A stretch of 64,000 bases of DNA. It comes from Spirosoma sp. KCTC 42546 (GTDB taxonomy: Bacteria; Bacteroidota; Bacteroidia; Cytophagales; Spirosomataceae). Numbering within the stretch: position 1 is the first letter of the stretch; every line of letters begins with the position of its first letter. Positions 56,357 through 64,000 of this stretch are shown here, in pieces. The stretch is from NCBI RefSeq assembly GCF_006965485.1, contig NZ_CP041360.1:3693501-3757500 (forward strand), in the 5' to 3' direction. The notes under the pieces are model-generated. The model did no database searches. It was not told the origin of the DNA and worked only from the letters and a program-made list of their open reading frames with translations. A program made the translations under genes and the position numbers.

Positions 56357-57508
56357 TTATTTATAATATCCCCAAACTTCTCTACTCGCCGTGATCGGGG
56401 TTGTAACAACGTAAGGCACAACAACTTCTTCCAGTAGCTGGCGTCCACCGAGTCGATCATCAGGTAAACGATTGATTGGAACATGTGCACCCGACTTTTC
56501 CTTTGTATTGGCATACGTGAAAGCAACTGGCAATGCGTATTTACCGTTAAAAGCCGGATCGACGGTGGCGAGCATTTCCAGTGCATTTTTCACCTCCGAC
56601 GTGAAGCCGAAGCCAACATTATCGGGGCTTAGAATCACCACATTTTTGATTGCCCCCTGCGAATCAACGTCAAATCCTGCGTACACACGCCCATAGATTC
56701 CCTGTTTTCCAACCCCGCCTGGGTACGTAATTTTTGCTTGAAGCGTACGTTTGAACAGTTCTTCCTTACTTAAATGTGCCAGGCTTTTTCGGTCTGCAAC
56801 TGTCAGCGAATCATAGACATTGATGACGTCGATAATATCGTTCGGTGTAAGTTGGCGGGAAGGTATTTTTGGTTCAAGTGCTGCTGCCTGGTCGGCAAAG
56901 GCATCCAGAAGCAGTTTTTTGGATAGGTTGACGAGCCTGGGTTCGCCTTCCCCTTTCTGGATATAATACTTCGTTTTGGTGCGATAGATACCCTGAATAT
57001 TTAAATCCTTATAATAACGCGTCTTAATTTCTTCGGCGCCGTTCCTGGGCTCTATCTGATTGTTTAAGCTCATCCAAAGCTTGGTTGGCCCCGTATGCAC
57101 GATTGAAAAATACGTTCGATAGGCTAACCCGGCTATACTATTCTGTAGCCGAACGAAGGTCGTATTATTAATGGTAAATCGTTCGGGGGTAATGACTTTC
57201 ACGGCCGAATCTCCTGCAAACCGACACAACACGTCACTTGTGACCAGGTTGTAAGCCAGTTGGCAATCCAGTTCCTTGCCTGATTGATCCAGTTGAACTT
57301 TACCTTCCTGCCAGACAGGAAAGGTGAAAAACGGACTTCCCAAAAAAGTTACCTTGTTGTAGGAGGCTGTAGCCGTGGTTTGCCTGGCCGCATACGCATC
57401 GCTAGTTGTGAAAATTTGACCTTTTTCGTCCTGATAAACAGTAATTTGCCCGTGCGCTTTTACTGTAACTAGTAATAAGGTAAAAAGTAATAGGTTGAGC
57501 GGCTTCAT
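56357..57508 (-). CDS. Secreted protein with TonB C-terminal-like domain
   Basis: The start is set at MKPLNLLLFTLLLVTVKAHG, giving a signal peptide (383 aa). The middle is beta-rich and unrecognised. Residues ~265-345 fit a TonB_C fold: TYPGGVGKQGIYGRVYAGFD, VDSQGAIKNVVILSPDNVGF, and an ALEMLATVDPAFNGKYALPV segment, as in TonB-like proteins that lack the inner-membrane anchor. The C-terminal tail (EVVVPYVVTTPITASREVWG) is extended. The role may be structural or in energy coupling. Confidence 0.75.
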   Translation of the reverse strand: MKPLNLLLFTLLLVTVKAHGQITVYQDEKGQIFTTSDAYAARQTTATASYNKVTFLGSPFFTFPVWQEGKVQLDQSGKELDCQLAYNLVTSDVLCRFAGDSAVKVITPERFTINNTTFVRLQNSIAGLAYRTYFSIVHTGPTKLWMSLNNQIEPRNGAEEIKTRYYKDLNIQGIYRTKTKYYIQKGEGEPRLVNLSKKLLLDAFADQAAALEPKIPSRQLTPNDIIDVINVYDSLTVADRKSLAHLSKEELFKRTLQAKITYPGGVGKQGIYGRVYAGFDVDSQGAIKNVVILSPDNVGFGFTSEVKNALEMLATVDPAFNGKYALPVAFTYANTKEKSGAHVPINRLPDDRLGGRQLLEEVVVPYVVTTPITASREVWGYYK

Positions 57509-57581
57509 AGTAGTCGGTATTGGAAAACAAAAAGTGAATAGAAGCATAAACCAGTTTAGAGCGTTTCTCTACAGAAGTTTT

Positions 57582-58934
57582 TTAGGGAAGTAGCTGTGTA
57601 GGTGTAGTGTCCCGAAAATGAATCAATAGATCGTAACGTCCTGTCAATGCCGTTATGCTATAATATTGCTCGGGTTTACTTTCATCAAAAAGGGCACCGA
57701 CTTCGAAGAGAGGGTGCTTGGCACTCAGCCAAGCTGTTAAGGTAGAACTTAACCGGGCATCGTGAAGATTCAAGGCAAAGTTGGCGTATTGCCCTTTTCC
57801 AAGTAAATAGTTAAATGAATTATTTACCCCTTCAGTACGAACTGATAAGGTCTTTAAATTTCGACTGCTCTGAGAGGCATCAACTACGGTAAACGAACCA
57901 TTCGTGAGCAATTGACCCACCATCAGATACTTATTGGTCAATTGTTCTTTCAGGATAGCGCCCATTGATGGAAAGTTACAGGACGCATAAGGAATATTGG
58001 CAATATGATAGTTGTGGGCCCATAAGCTTAGTTTGCCAATGTTCGCCCTCGTTAACATCCATTGAACATTCTCAGCCATGTACCGATCTCGTTTGACACT
58101 ATAATTGCAGGAGCTTGCATCACCTAAATCCTGTTGCTGGAAGAGAACGCGAGCGGCTTGTCTGGCAATTTCGTACTCCTGTCGCCCCCCTAAAGCAACC
58201 CATTGACTTTCATTCGAGATAAAAAGATTAGATAACGTGGTCAACTGTTTTGCATACTGTTGCCGGAGTTGATCCGTTACTGACGCTTGACCGAGGAGTG
58301 CCAATTGACTGGCTAACGAATCAACTCGTGGTATAGAGGCTGGATCGACTTTAGCTAGAAACTCGGTAAGCAATGGAAATTCATCATCAGCATACTGGCA
58401 ATCAAACCCGTAGAACGATAGTTGTTTGTCAGCCGATTTACCAATATTGTAGTCTTTCATCCACTGGAGTAACTCCCGTACTTCGTCGGTCGACCACGTC
58501 CAGAAATACATACTTTTGGCGGCCATGGCTGCTGAAGCCAGCCCCGTACTTTGGCCATGAATAAACCGGTTTACAATCACTGCACGCCCGAAATTAGCTT
58601 CAAAAGCGATGGTCTGATGGCCGTGTTTTTGAACCAGATAGCGGAACAATCGGTCTTTCATTTGGAAAAACTCCCGTGTACCATGGGTGCCTTCGCCCAT
58701 ACCCACCACCTGCGCTTTGGCCAAGACGGTATCAAGTGGTGCTAACTCAGCAAAATCACGCGTGGGGGCAGCATCCTGTAGCGGCAGAATAACTTTGTTA
58801 AAGTCCTGAACAACAGCGATTTTATCAGAAGATAAGTCTGCCAGTGGGTCAGGGTCAGCTTTTTTGCAACTTGCCACAAACAGGCTGAATCCAAGATAGA
58901 ACAAAAGACGAAAAGCAGGATAGGACCTTAGCAT
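57582..58934 (-). CDS. Lipoprotein of the erythromycin esterase family
   Basis: Read from MLRSYPAFR (450 aa); lipobox FVASC puts the lipidated Cys at residue 23. The EreA-family core is present: GMGEGTHGTREFF (78-90) with Glu81, His84 and Glu88, FEANFGRAVIVNRF (111-124), and AHNYHIANIPY with a further His. Members hydrolyse macrolide lactones, but most have unknown esterase-like roles, and this one is lipid-anchored, which is unlike cytoplasmic EreA/EreB. I do not infer macrolide resistance. Confidence 0.82.
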   Translation of the reverse strand: MLRSYPAFRLLFYLGFSLFVASCKKADPDPLADLSSDKIAVVQDFNKVILPLQDAAPTRDFAELAPLDTVLAKAQVVGMGEGTHGTREFFQMKDRLFRYLVQKHGHQTIAFEANFGRAVIVNRFIHGQSTGLASAAMAAKSMYFWTWSTDEVRELLQWMKDYNIGKSADKQLSFYGFDCQYADDEFPLLTEFLAKVDPASIPRVDSLASQLALLGQASVTDQLRQQYAKQLTTLSNLFISNESQWVALGGRQEYEIARQAARVLFQQQDLGDASSCNYSVKRDRYMAENVQWMLTRANIGKLSLWAHNYHIANIPYASCNFPSMGAILKEQLTNKYLMVGQLLTNGSFTVVDASQSSRNLKTLSVRTEGVNNSFNYLLGKGQYANFALNLHDARLSSTLTAWLSAKHPLFEVGALFDESKPEQYYSITALTGRYDLLIHFRDTTPTQLLP

Positions 58935-58986
58935 AACCGAATAAGGGAGTGAAATCTGCCTGATGGCTATCAACGTTTGCAGTTTC

Positions 58987-59595
58987 TTAATTCACCGATA
59001 AGGACACATCATCGTAATAAGCGGTACCCGTAGTTTTTGGTAAGAAAAAGAATAGCACATAGAAGCTGTAGGTATTAGCAGGGAATGAATCAAAGGTTAT
59101 GGTATATTCTTTGAAATCATTGGTTCCCGTAATAGATACTTTCCCTCGGCTTTCTGTAAAAAAAGCAGATGCATAGTTATCGTTGACTCCCTTATTGCCC
59201 CCCATAGCCATAGAAATGCCTTCACCCTGCATATTAACGGTCTTAATTTTTGCCTTTAACGTCAACTTGGCGCCAGTAGGAATAGGCGTAGAAGACGTAT
59301 AAAAAACCTGCTGAAAAAGTTGATAGGTAGAGTCACTCGGAGCCGCATTGCAACTAACCTTTATCGAATGAGTGGGTGATGAGGCTGCTTCGGTTGAGTA
59401 ATCAACTGTGTAACTGGTGGGTCTAGTCGTATTATTTTTGTTAACATCCGTCCTCCAGGTCGAGTAAGGAGATGTTTCAAAATCGCCACCCGTAAGTACA
59501 TTCGCAATTTGCACAGGTTGAGCGTCGTCCTTTTTACAGGAATTAAACAAAAGGCCAATACTGAGTAGGAAGAGGAATAGCTTGGTTGCTTTCAT
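58987..59595 (-). CDS. Lipoprotein with carbohydrate-binding-like beta-sandwich
   Basis: A 202-residue protein with lipobox LLFNSC (Cys20), followed by a KKDDAQP linker. The rest, VLTGGDFETSPYSTWRTDVN, SPTHSIKVSCNAAPSDS, LTLKAKIKTVNMQG and TAYYDDVSLSVN, follows the CBM4/9 jelly-roll pattern. It probably binds glycans at the surface. It is upstream of the esterase-family lipoprotein on the same strand, 52 bases apart, so the pair may be an operon. Confidence 0.78.
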   Translation of the reverse strand: MKATKLFLFLLSIGLLFNSCKKDDAQPVQIANVLTGGDFETSPYSTWRTDVNKNNTTRPTSYTVDYSTEAASSPTHSIKVSCNAAPSDSTYQLFQQVFYTSSTPIPTGAKLTLKAKIKTVNMQGEGISMAMGGNKGVNDNYASAFFTESRGKVSITGTNDFKEYTITFDSFPANTYSFYVLFFFLPKTTGTAYYDDVSLSVN

Positions 59596-59753
59596 GACAA
59601 AAATGTAATGATGTAGATAAATAAGAGGAAGAAGAAAAGTTGCCCCAATAACTACTATAATTGAAAAAGGCCAATTAAACCTATGTTAAATTTTATTTAT
59701 AGGTTTGATACCTCCCAATAGATACATGTTTGAACGAGCTATGGCTATTAAAT

Positions 59754-59787
59754 ACAAACGCCCTGACCGTTTGGCTAGGGCGTTTGT
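59754..59787. terminator. Terminator-like hairpin between ilvE and the lipoprotein gene
   Basis: A perfect 11-bp stem, acaaacgccct (59754-59764) with agggcgtttgt (59777-59787), and a 12-nt loop. It lies 25 bases after the ilvE stop on the minus strand. The T-rich tail is weak. Confidence 0.65.
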
Positions 59788-59812
59788 ACATGTGTATAAT
59801 ATAGTTGTTTAA

Positions 59813-60883
59813 CTATACCCGGTGCATCCAGCCAAAGGTGTCGGCCAGTTTACCCGTGCGCAGATCGCCTAAGTAATTTCTTACCCGAACCGCAACCGAA
59901 TCTTCGGGAGCGAACTCAGGTAGCATATAATCTTTTCCGTTATAGCCAATGAGTGAGTAGGGCGATGAACCAACCGCTGTACCGGCGCCGAAAGCTTCCG
60001 TTAACCGACCCGTTTCGATACCGCTAATCACTTCATCGATAGAAACTAATCGTTCTTCGACCTCCATGCCCCAACTGCGGGCAATTTTCAAAATAGAATC
60101 GCGGGTAACACCTTTCAGAATTGAATCCGATGTGGCTGGAGTCACCATCTTGCCATCAATGATAAAAATGATGTTCATCGTACCTGATTCCTCAATGTAT
60201 TTGTGCTCGCGGGCATCAGTCCAGATCAACTGGTCATATCCTTGTTGCTGGGCCAACAACGTTGGATAGAGCGAGCCACCGTAGTTACCAGCACATTTGG
60301 CATAGCCCACACCACCCGGAGCCGAACGAATGAACTCGGTTTCAACTTTCAATTTTGGAGGATTAGAATAATAGGCTCCAACCGGGCAGGTGAAAATGCA
60401 GAAACGATACGTTTTTGAAGGAGCTACACCCAGGTACGTATCAGTGGCAAACATGTAGGGACGGATATAGAGCGAGCTATCAGGTGTATTGGGCACCCAA
60501 TCCGCATCTATACGAAGCAACGCTTCCAGTCCACCCATGAATACCTCTTCGGGCAGCGTAGCCATGCACATCCGCTTGGCTGACTCGTTCATACGCTCGA
60601 AGTTGGCAAGTGGACGGAACATCAACACGTCACCGGCCTCATTCTTGAACGCTTTCATGCCTTCAAAAATAGACTGGCCATAATGCAGCGACGACAGAGC
60701 GGGGCTTAGGGTGAAGTTGTCGAACGGCACAATCATTTGATTTTGCCACTCACCATCTACGAAATCGGCCACAAACATGTGGTCCGAGAAATGTTTTCCG
60801 AAAGGCAGATGATTAAAGTCTACCTCTTGAAGGCGGGAGCGTTCCGCTTTCCGCAGTTCAATTTGCAATACGTCCGTCGTCAT
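59813..60883 (-). CDS. ilvE: Branched-chain amino acid aminotransferase
   Basis: The ATG at 60883 (MTTDVLQIELRKAERSRLQE) gives 356 residues, the usual length; the longer frame starts at a TTG and would cover a likely promoter. Features of the fold-type IV aminotransferase are HYGQSIFEGMKAFKNEAGDV, MNESAKRMCMATLP, and the PLP Lys196 in GVGYAKCAGNYGGSLYP, then ESGTMNIIFIIDGK and EAFGAGTAVGSSPYSLIGYN. It interconverts Leu/Ile/Val and their 2-oxo acids. It is followed on the minus strand by a hairpin. Confidence 0.95.
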   Translation of the reverse strand: MTTDVLQIELRKAERSRLQEVDFNHLPFGKHFSDHMFVADFVDGEWQNQMIVPFDNFTLSPALSSLHYGQSIFEGMKAFKNEAGDVLMFRPLANFERMNESAKRMCMATLPEEVFMGGLEALLRIDADWVPNTPDSSLYIRPYMFATDTYLGVAPSKTYRFCIFTCPVGAYYSNPPKLKVETEFIRSAPGGVGYAKCAGNYGGSLYPTLLAQQQGYDQLIWTDAREHKYIEESGTMNIIFIIDGKMVTPATSDSILKGVTRDSILKIARSWGMEVEERLVSIDEVISGIETGRLTEAFGAGTAVGSSPYSLIGYNGKDYMLPEFAPEDSVAVRVRNYLGDLRTGKLADTFGWMHRV

Positions 60884-60928
60884 AACAGCTGTGGTTAATG
60901 AGTTAGCCTGCTGATGGTCAGGCTGCGG

Positions 60929-60936
60929 CAAAGCTA
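60929..60936 (-). promoter_or_regulatory. Possible ilvE promoter -7 box
   Basis: On the minus strand this reads TAGCTTTG (TAnnTTTG), 45 bases before the ATG at 60883. No TTG is present at the -33 position. Confidence 0.4.
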
Positions 60937-60977
60937 AAAAATTAGATTGAGTAAGTTTAGTTGTCAAGACAACTTTT

Positions 60978-61040
60978 TTTTCGTGGTGTTATAGATACGC
61001 CATATTTTGGAAATATGGCGTATCTATAACACCACGAAAA
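60978..61040. repeat. Perfect 29-bp inverted repeat between cobalamin adenosyltransferase and ilvE
   Basis: Arms 60978-61006 and 61012-61040 are exact complements (core gtggtgttatagatacgcca), with a 5-nt loop. It starts directly after the stop codon of the adenosyltransferase gene (minus strand). It is not followed by a T-run on that strand, so it is not a classic terminator. Confidence 0.9.
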
Positions 61041-61592
61041 TTAGGTTCTAGGCTTCCAGGCTACTTCCTCAGCAGTCAATTCCTGTGCCATTTTTCGGCT
61101 GAGCACAAACAGGTAATCGGACAGTCGATTCAGATACTGGATCACCAACTCATCTACGGGAGATTCTTCCAGTAAAGAAATGACTAATCGTTCGGACCGG
61201 CGGCAAACCGTTCGGGCCAGGTGGCAGAACGAAACGGCCTGATTGCCACCGGGTAGAACAAAAGCCCGTAATTCGGGCAATTCGGCATCCATGACATCCA
61301 TTGCCTGCTCAAGTTGGAATACATCATCTGGAATAATAATTGGTATTGCCCGCTTGGGAGCCTTTTCTGGATCCGTGGCAAGCTCAGCCCCAACCGTGAA
61401 CAAACGATCTTGAATTTCTTTCAACAACTCTTTCCGGTTATCATTTACGGGTTGGTCGCGAACCAGACCAATCCAGGAATTCAGCTCATCAACTGTTCCG
61501 TAAGCATCAATTCGTAAATCTGCCTTGCTTACCCGACGCCCGCCAATCAACGCTGTTTGGCCTTTATCACCTGTTTTTGTGTAAATTTTCAT
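61041..61592 (-). CDS. ATP:cob(I)alamin adenosyltransferase (PduO/CobO-type)
   Basis: A 183-residue protein. The N-terminal ATP-binding motif MKIYTKTGDKGQTALIGGRR is that of PduO-type enzymes, followed by AYGTVDELNSWIGLV, FVLPGGNQAVSFCHLARTVC and RRSERLVISL. It makes adenosylcobalamin from reduced corrin and ATP. No B12-dependent enzyme gene is nearby. A 29-bp inverted repeat begins at its stop. Confidence 0.94.
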   Translation of the reverse strand: MKIYTKTGDKGQTALIGGRRVSKADLRIDAYGTVDELNSWIGLVRDQPVNDNRKELLKEIQDRLFTVGAELATDPEKAPKRAIPIIIPDDVFQLEQAMDVMDAELPELRAFVLPGGNQAVSFCHLARTVCRRSERLVISLLEESPVDELVIQYLNRLSDYLFVLSRKMAQELTAEEVAWKPRT

Positions 61593-61655
61593 GATATAGC
61601 TAAACCAAAATGCTCAACAAATGGCTAAGCTAACGGATTTCCCCCGATCGAGCCG

Positions 61656-61663
61656 TACCTTTG
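61656..61663 (+). promoter_or_regulatory. Promoter -7 box of the membrane protein/queA operon
   Basis: TACCTTTG, a full match to TAnnTTTG, 103 bases before the ATG at 61766. No exact TTG sits at the ideal -33 distance. The long leader contains the octamer repeat. Confidence 0.5.
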
Positions 61664-61725
61664 CGCCCTGATTTGAAAAAGCCAGTTATAAATCTCATAA
61701 AGTGATTTTGGACGATTAGAGCTAT

Positions 61726-61757
61726 TCACTCAATCACTTAATCACTCAATCACTCAT
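61726..61757 (+). repeat. Four tandem copies of an octamer (TCACTCAA-like)
   Basis: tcactcaa (61726), tcacttaa (61734), tcactcaa (61742) and tcactcat (61750) follow one another without gaps, ending 8 bases before the ATG of the next gene. The repeat period does not fit a codon frame. Confidence 0.8.
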
Positions 61758-61765
61758 TAGTATTA

Positions 61766-62275
61766 ATGAAAGCAGGTACTTTTTTCGTCCGCGTGTGGCG
61801 TATCATGTCCATTGTCGGATTCATTTTAGCGTTGTTTAGTAGTTATATTTCGTATCCCGATGAGGTAGCGGTTCGCTTCGATGAGCTAAACCATCCGATT
61901 CAAACCGTTAACCGCGAGGCTATTTTTTACATTGCGATCGCTATTTTTCTGATCAACAACACGCTGGTTAAAGCTGTTTCCCGACTTTTTCTGCGCGTTC
62001 CTACAGCCCAGCTCCTGATTCCCAACCACGAGGTCTGGGCTGCTCACCGCCCCAAACTCGACCGTATTTTTAAGGAATGGTTTAGCTTGTTGATTGCTTC
62101 TATTAATACGATATTAGGCTTAGGGTTATTAGTGCTTTCGTTCCTGAACCGGTCTGACCGACCGATTCGAGCTATTGAGTATGCCTGGTTATTACCCCTA
62201 AGTACAGCTATCCTTATTGGCGTGCTGGCATGGTTACCGATTCGTTTGTTCATGAAACCCGGTGACGATGACTAA
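61766..62275 (+). CDS. Membrane protein of unknown function
   Basis: A 169-residue protein with four predicted transmembrane helices (IVGFILALFSSYISY ~14-30; IFYIAIAIFLINNTLVKAV ~50-68; WFSLLIASINTILGLGLLVL ~108-127; YAWLLPLSTAILIGVLAWLP ~138-157). I do not recognise the family. The stop codon overlaps the queA start by 8 bases, so it is translationally coupled to queA; this is seen in some related genomes, but the link in function is unclear. Confidence 0.75.
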   Translation: MKAGTFFVRVWRIMSIVGFILALFSSYISYPDEVAVRFDELNHPIQTVNREAIFYIAIAIFLINNTLVKAVSRLFLRVPTAQLLIPNHEVWAAHRPKLDRIFKEWFSLLIASINTILGLGLLVLSFLNRSDRPIRAIEYAWLLPLSTAILIGVLAWLPIRLFMKPGDDD

Positions 62276-63512
62276 AAAAAATGAACTGTTATTGAGCCAG
62301 TTTCAGTACGATCTGCCCGACGAGCGTATTGCCCGATTTCCATTACCTGAGCGTGATGCATCCAAATTGCTTGTCTATAAAAACGGACAGATTCGTCACG
62401 AGCACTTTACCCAGTTACCTGAGTTGCTACCTGCAAACAGTTTCCTGGTTTTCAATAACACGAAGGTTATCCCCGCGCGACTGCATTTTACAAAACCAAC
62501 GGGTGCGGTCATTGAGTTGTTTTTGTTGAACCCTGTGTCAACCAGCCCTGATTTGGACAAGTCGGATATAGAAAGTCAACCCATTAGTCTGGCAATGGAA
62601 GCAACGGGGGCATCTGTTTGGCAGGGGATGATTGGTAACCGCAAACGCTGGAAACCTGACGAAACACTTAAAACGACCCTTTTCACGCCAGTAGGAGAGG
62701 TTATCCTTACAGTAAGCTGGTTTGACTATGATCAATCCCTCGTTCAGTTAAGCTGGGAACCGGCCACCCTGAGCTTTGCCCAACTAATTCAGTTCGCAGG
62801 CCAAATTCCATTACCGCCTTATCTTAAGCGGGAAGCTACCGACATTGATCGGGAGACGTACCAAACCGTCTATTCAAAGCGGGAGGGAGCGGTGGCGGCT
62901 CCAACCGCCGGACTCCATTTCACCCCTGCCGTGTTTGAGGCACTTGCACAACGAGGACTCGACCACGATTATCTGACGCTGCATGTTGGTGCCGGAACGT
63001 TCCAGCCGATTAAAACGGAGGATGTTCGACAACACCATATGCATACTGAACAGGTTGTGTATACACAGGAAAACGTGCGCAATCTGCTTGCCCATATAGA
63101 TAGCATCATAGCTGTTGGTACAACTTCTATGCGGGCTCTGGAGAGCTTATATTGGATAGGAGCTAAATTGTTACACAAGGAATCTAATCCGTTCCGGTTA
63201 GATCAACACTTTGCCTATCAATTGCTCCCTCCTCAACACCCAGGCATTGAAGAGTCATTAAACGCTGTTTTAGATTATCTTATTTCTACAAATCAGGAGT
63301 CGATTGTAGCGCATACAGGTATATATATTACGCCTGGATACCAGTTTAAACTGTGCAAAGGAATCGTCACTAACTTCCACCAACCCGGCTCAACTTTGAT
63401 TCTATTAATCGCTGCACTTATTGGCGATGACTGGAAGCGTATATATAAGGAAGCGCTTGAGAACGAATATCGCTTCCTGAGTTATGGCGATTCATCCCTG
63501 CTTTTACCGTAA
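62268..63512 (+). CDS. queA: tRNA preQ1(34) S-adenosylmethionine ribosyltransferase-isomerase
   Basis: The ATG at 62268 gives MTKKNELLLSQFQYDLPDER (414 aa); the GTG two codons upstream is less likely. Family motifs: QFQYDLPDERIARFPLPERD, SFLVFNNTKVIPARL, QTVYSKREGAVAAPTAGLHF, HVGAGTFQPIK, VGTTSMRALES and TNFHQPGSTLILLIAAL. It adds the cyclopentenediol precursor to preQ1 in tRNA during queuosine synthesis. It starts within the stop codon of the membrane protein gene. Confidence 0.96.
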   Translation: MTKKNELLLSQFQYDLPDERIARFPLPERDASKLLVYKNGQIRHEHFTQLPELLPANSFLVFNNTKVIPARLHFTKPTGAVIELFLLNPVSTSPDLDKSDIESQPISLAMEATGASVWQGMIGNRKRWKPDETLKTTLFTPVGEVILTVSWFDYDQSLVQLSWEPATLSFAQLIQFAGQIPLPPYLKREATDIDRETYQTVYSKREGAVAAPTAGLHFTPAVFEALAQRGLDHDYLTLHVGAGTFQPIKTEDVRQHHMHTEQVVYTQENVRNLLAHIDSIIAVGTTSMRALESLYWIGAKLLHKESNPFRLDQHFAYQLLPPQHPGIEESLNAVLDYLISTNQESIVAHTGIYITPGYQFKLCKGIVTNFHQPGSTLILLIAALIGDDWKRIYKEALENEYRFLSYGDSSLLLP

Positions 63513-63533
63513 ACTATTAATTTTGTGAAAAAA

Positions 63534-63636
63534 GGAGGAGAGGGAGGAAGGGGAAGAAAGAGAGGAGAGGGAAATCACCAGGTTGTGTTTTTTGTCTTCC
63601 CCTTCCTCCCTCTCTTCCCCTTCCTCCCTCTCCTCC
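63534..63636. repeat. Purine/pyrimidine inverted repeat before tyrS
   Basis: Arms 63534-63557 (ggaggagagggaggaagggg and four more) and 63613-63636 are exact complements over 24 bases. A second partial copy of the right-arm word (tcttccccttcctccctc) is at 63595-63612, so the fold can slip. It lies between queA (stop 63512) and tyrS (start 63643), 6 bases before the tyrS ATG. Confidence 0.85.
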
Positions 63637-63642
63637 CCAATT

Positions 63643-64000
63643 ATGAATTTTATCGAAGAACTCCGTTGGCGTGGTATGTTGAACGACATGACCCCCGGCA
63701 CTGAAGAACAACTCCTGAAAGAAATGACTGCCGGTTATATTGGATTCGATCCCACAGCCGCGTCGCTTCATATCGGTAACCTTGCCACTATCATGCTCCT
63801 GGTGCATTTGCAGCGAGCCGGACATAAACCCTTTGCGTTAGTTGGTGGTGCTACCGGTATGATTGGTGATCCATCCGGTAAAGCTGCCGAACGGGAATTT
63901 CTGTCCGAAGAGACCTTACGGCGCAATCAGGAAGGTATCCGGCAACAGTTGACCAAATTCCTTGATTTCAACAGTGGTGCCAATTCTGCTGAAATGGTCA
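63643..64000 (+). CDS. tyrS: Tyrosyl-tRNA synthetase, N-terminal part (3' truncated by window)
   Basis: The ATG at 63643 opens [20 protein letters not shown] and 119 codons are visible before the window ends. The class I synthetase features are [20 protein letters not shown] with the HIGH-type motif HIGN, and [20 protein letters not shown]. These identify a bacterial tyrosyl-tRNA synthetase. It was not listed as a separate open frame because it runs off the end. The inverted repeat directly before the start may affect its expression. Confidence 0.94.
   Translation, partial: MNFIEELRWRGMLNDMTPGTEEQLLKEMTAGYIGFDPTAASLHIGNLATIMLLVHLQRAGHKPFALVGGATGMIGDPSGKAAEREFLSEETLRRNQEGIRQQLTKFLDFNSGANSAEMV

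Noticed and set aside
57582..58934. Macrolide resistance gene
   Set aside because: The EreA-type core is present, but lipidation and context do not support a resistance role; many homologues are of unknown function.
61726..61757. Octamer repeat considered as a CRISPR-like array
   Set aside because: Units are 8 bases without spacers; it is a simple tandem repeat.

Overview
This window looks like chromosomal DNA of a Bacteroidota bacterium, most likely a Spirosoma-like member of the Cytophagales. The evidence is a SusC/SusD pair with a FecR-type anti-sigma protein, promoters of the Bacteroidota form (TTG, about 20 nt, TAnnTTTG), few Shine-Dalgarno sequences, a PadR/PspC pair, LytS/LytTR and TPR-histidine kinase signalling genes, and many lipoproteins. 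No tRNA, rRNA, CRISPR array, prophage or intact insertion sequence was seen. The two end genes are cut by the window: comEC on the left and tyrS on the right.

Layout. 1-9050: end of ComEC, an Uma2-type nuclease, a secreted TPR protein with a Ppx/GppA-like domain, a Spy-like secreted protein, a TetR/ABC1-kinase pair, a Gfo/Idh/MocA oxidoreductase and glycerate kinase. 9138-22086: FAD monooxygenase, LpxR-like lipid A deacylase, a secreted papain-like protease paired with a degenerate caspase-like protein, a TPR-histidine kinase, katG with a probable OxyR operator, a methyltransferase, an M19 dipeptidase, a Rid-family protein and an EthD-like protein. 22829-27523: a LytS/LytTR two-component pair and an FG-GAP/VCBS protein.

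27663-46917 is the main accessory block, a carbohydrate-use locus read left to right: FecR, SusC, SusD, a PQQ dehydrogenase with a cytochrome c domain, a double DUF1080 protein, a PmoA/DUF6807 protein, an MFS transporter, a Gfo/Idh/MocA oxidoreductase, a GapN-like aldehyde dehydrogenase, xylulokinase, a small chimeric ORF, and a transketolase split into two subunits, closed by a 12-bp terminator hairpin. An ECF sigma factor follows. The small chimeric ORF is the most striking item. Its first ~50 residues are the start of xylose isomerase and its last ~42 are the end of a small transaldolase, so the operon appears to have lost the middle of xylA through most of a transaldolase gene in one in-frame deletion.

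47983-64000 is mostly housekeeping and envelope genes: PadR, PspC/DUF2807, an AI-2E family transporter, L-serine dehydratase, an MpaB-like oxygenase, OmpA, a nitrilase-family hydrolase, a TonB-C-like protein, an erythromycin-esterase-like lipoprotein, IlvE, cobalamin adenosyltransferase, a membrane protein, QueA and TyrS.

A second theme is a set of long intergenic inverted repeats, each of different sequence but similar build (arms of 19-42 nt, perfect or nearly so). Several overlap start or stop codons. Two are almost pure purine on one arm and pyrimidine on the other.
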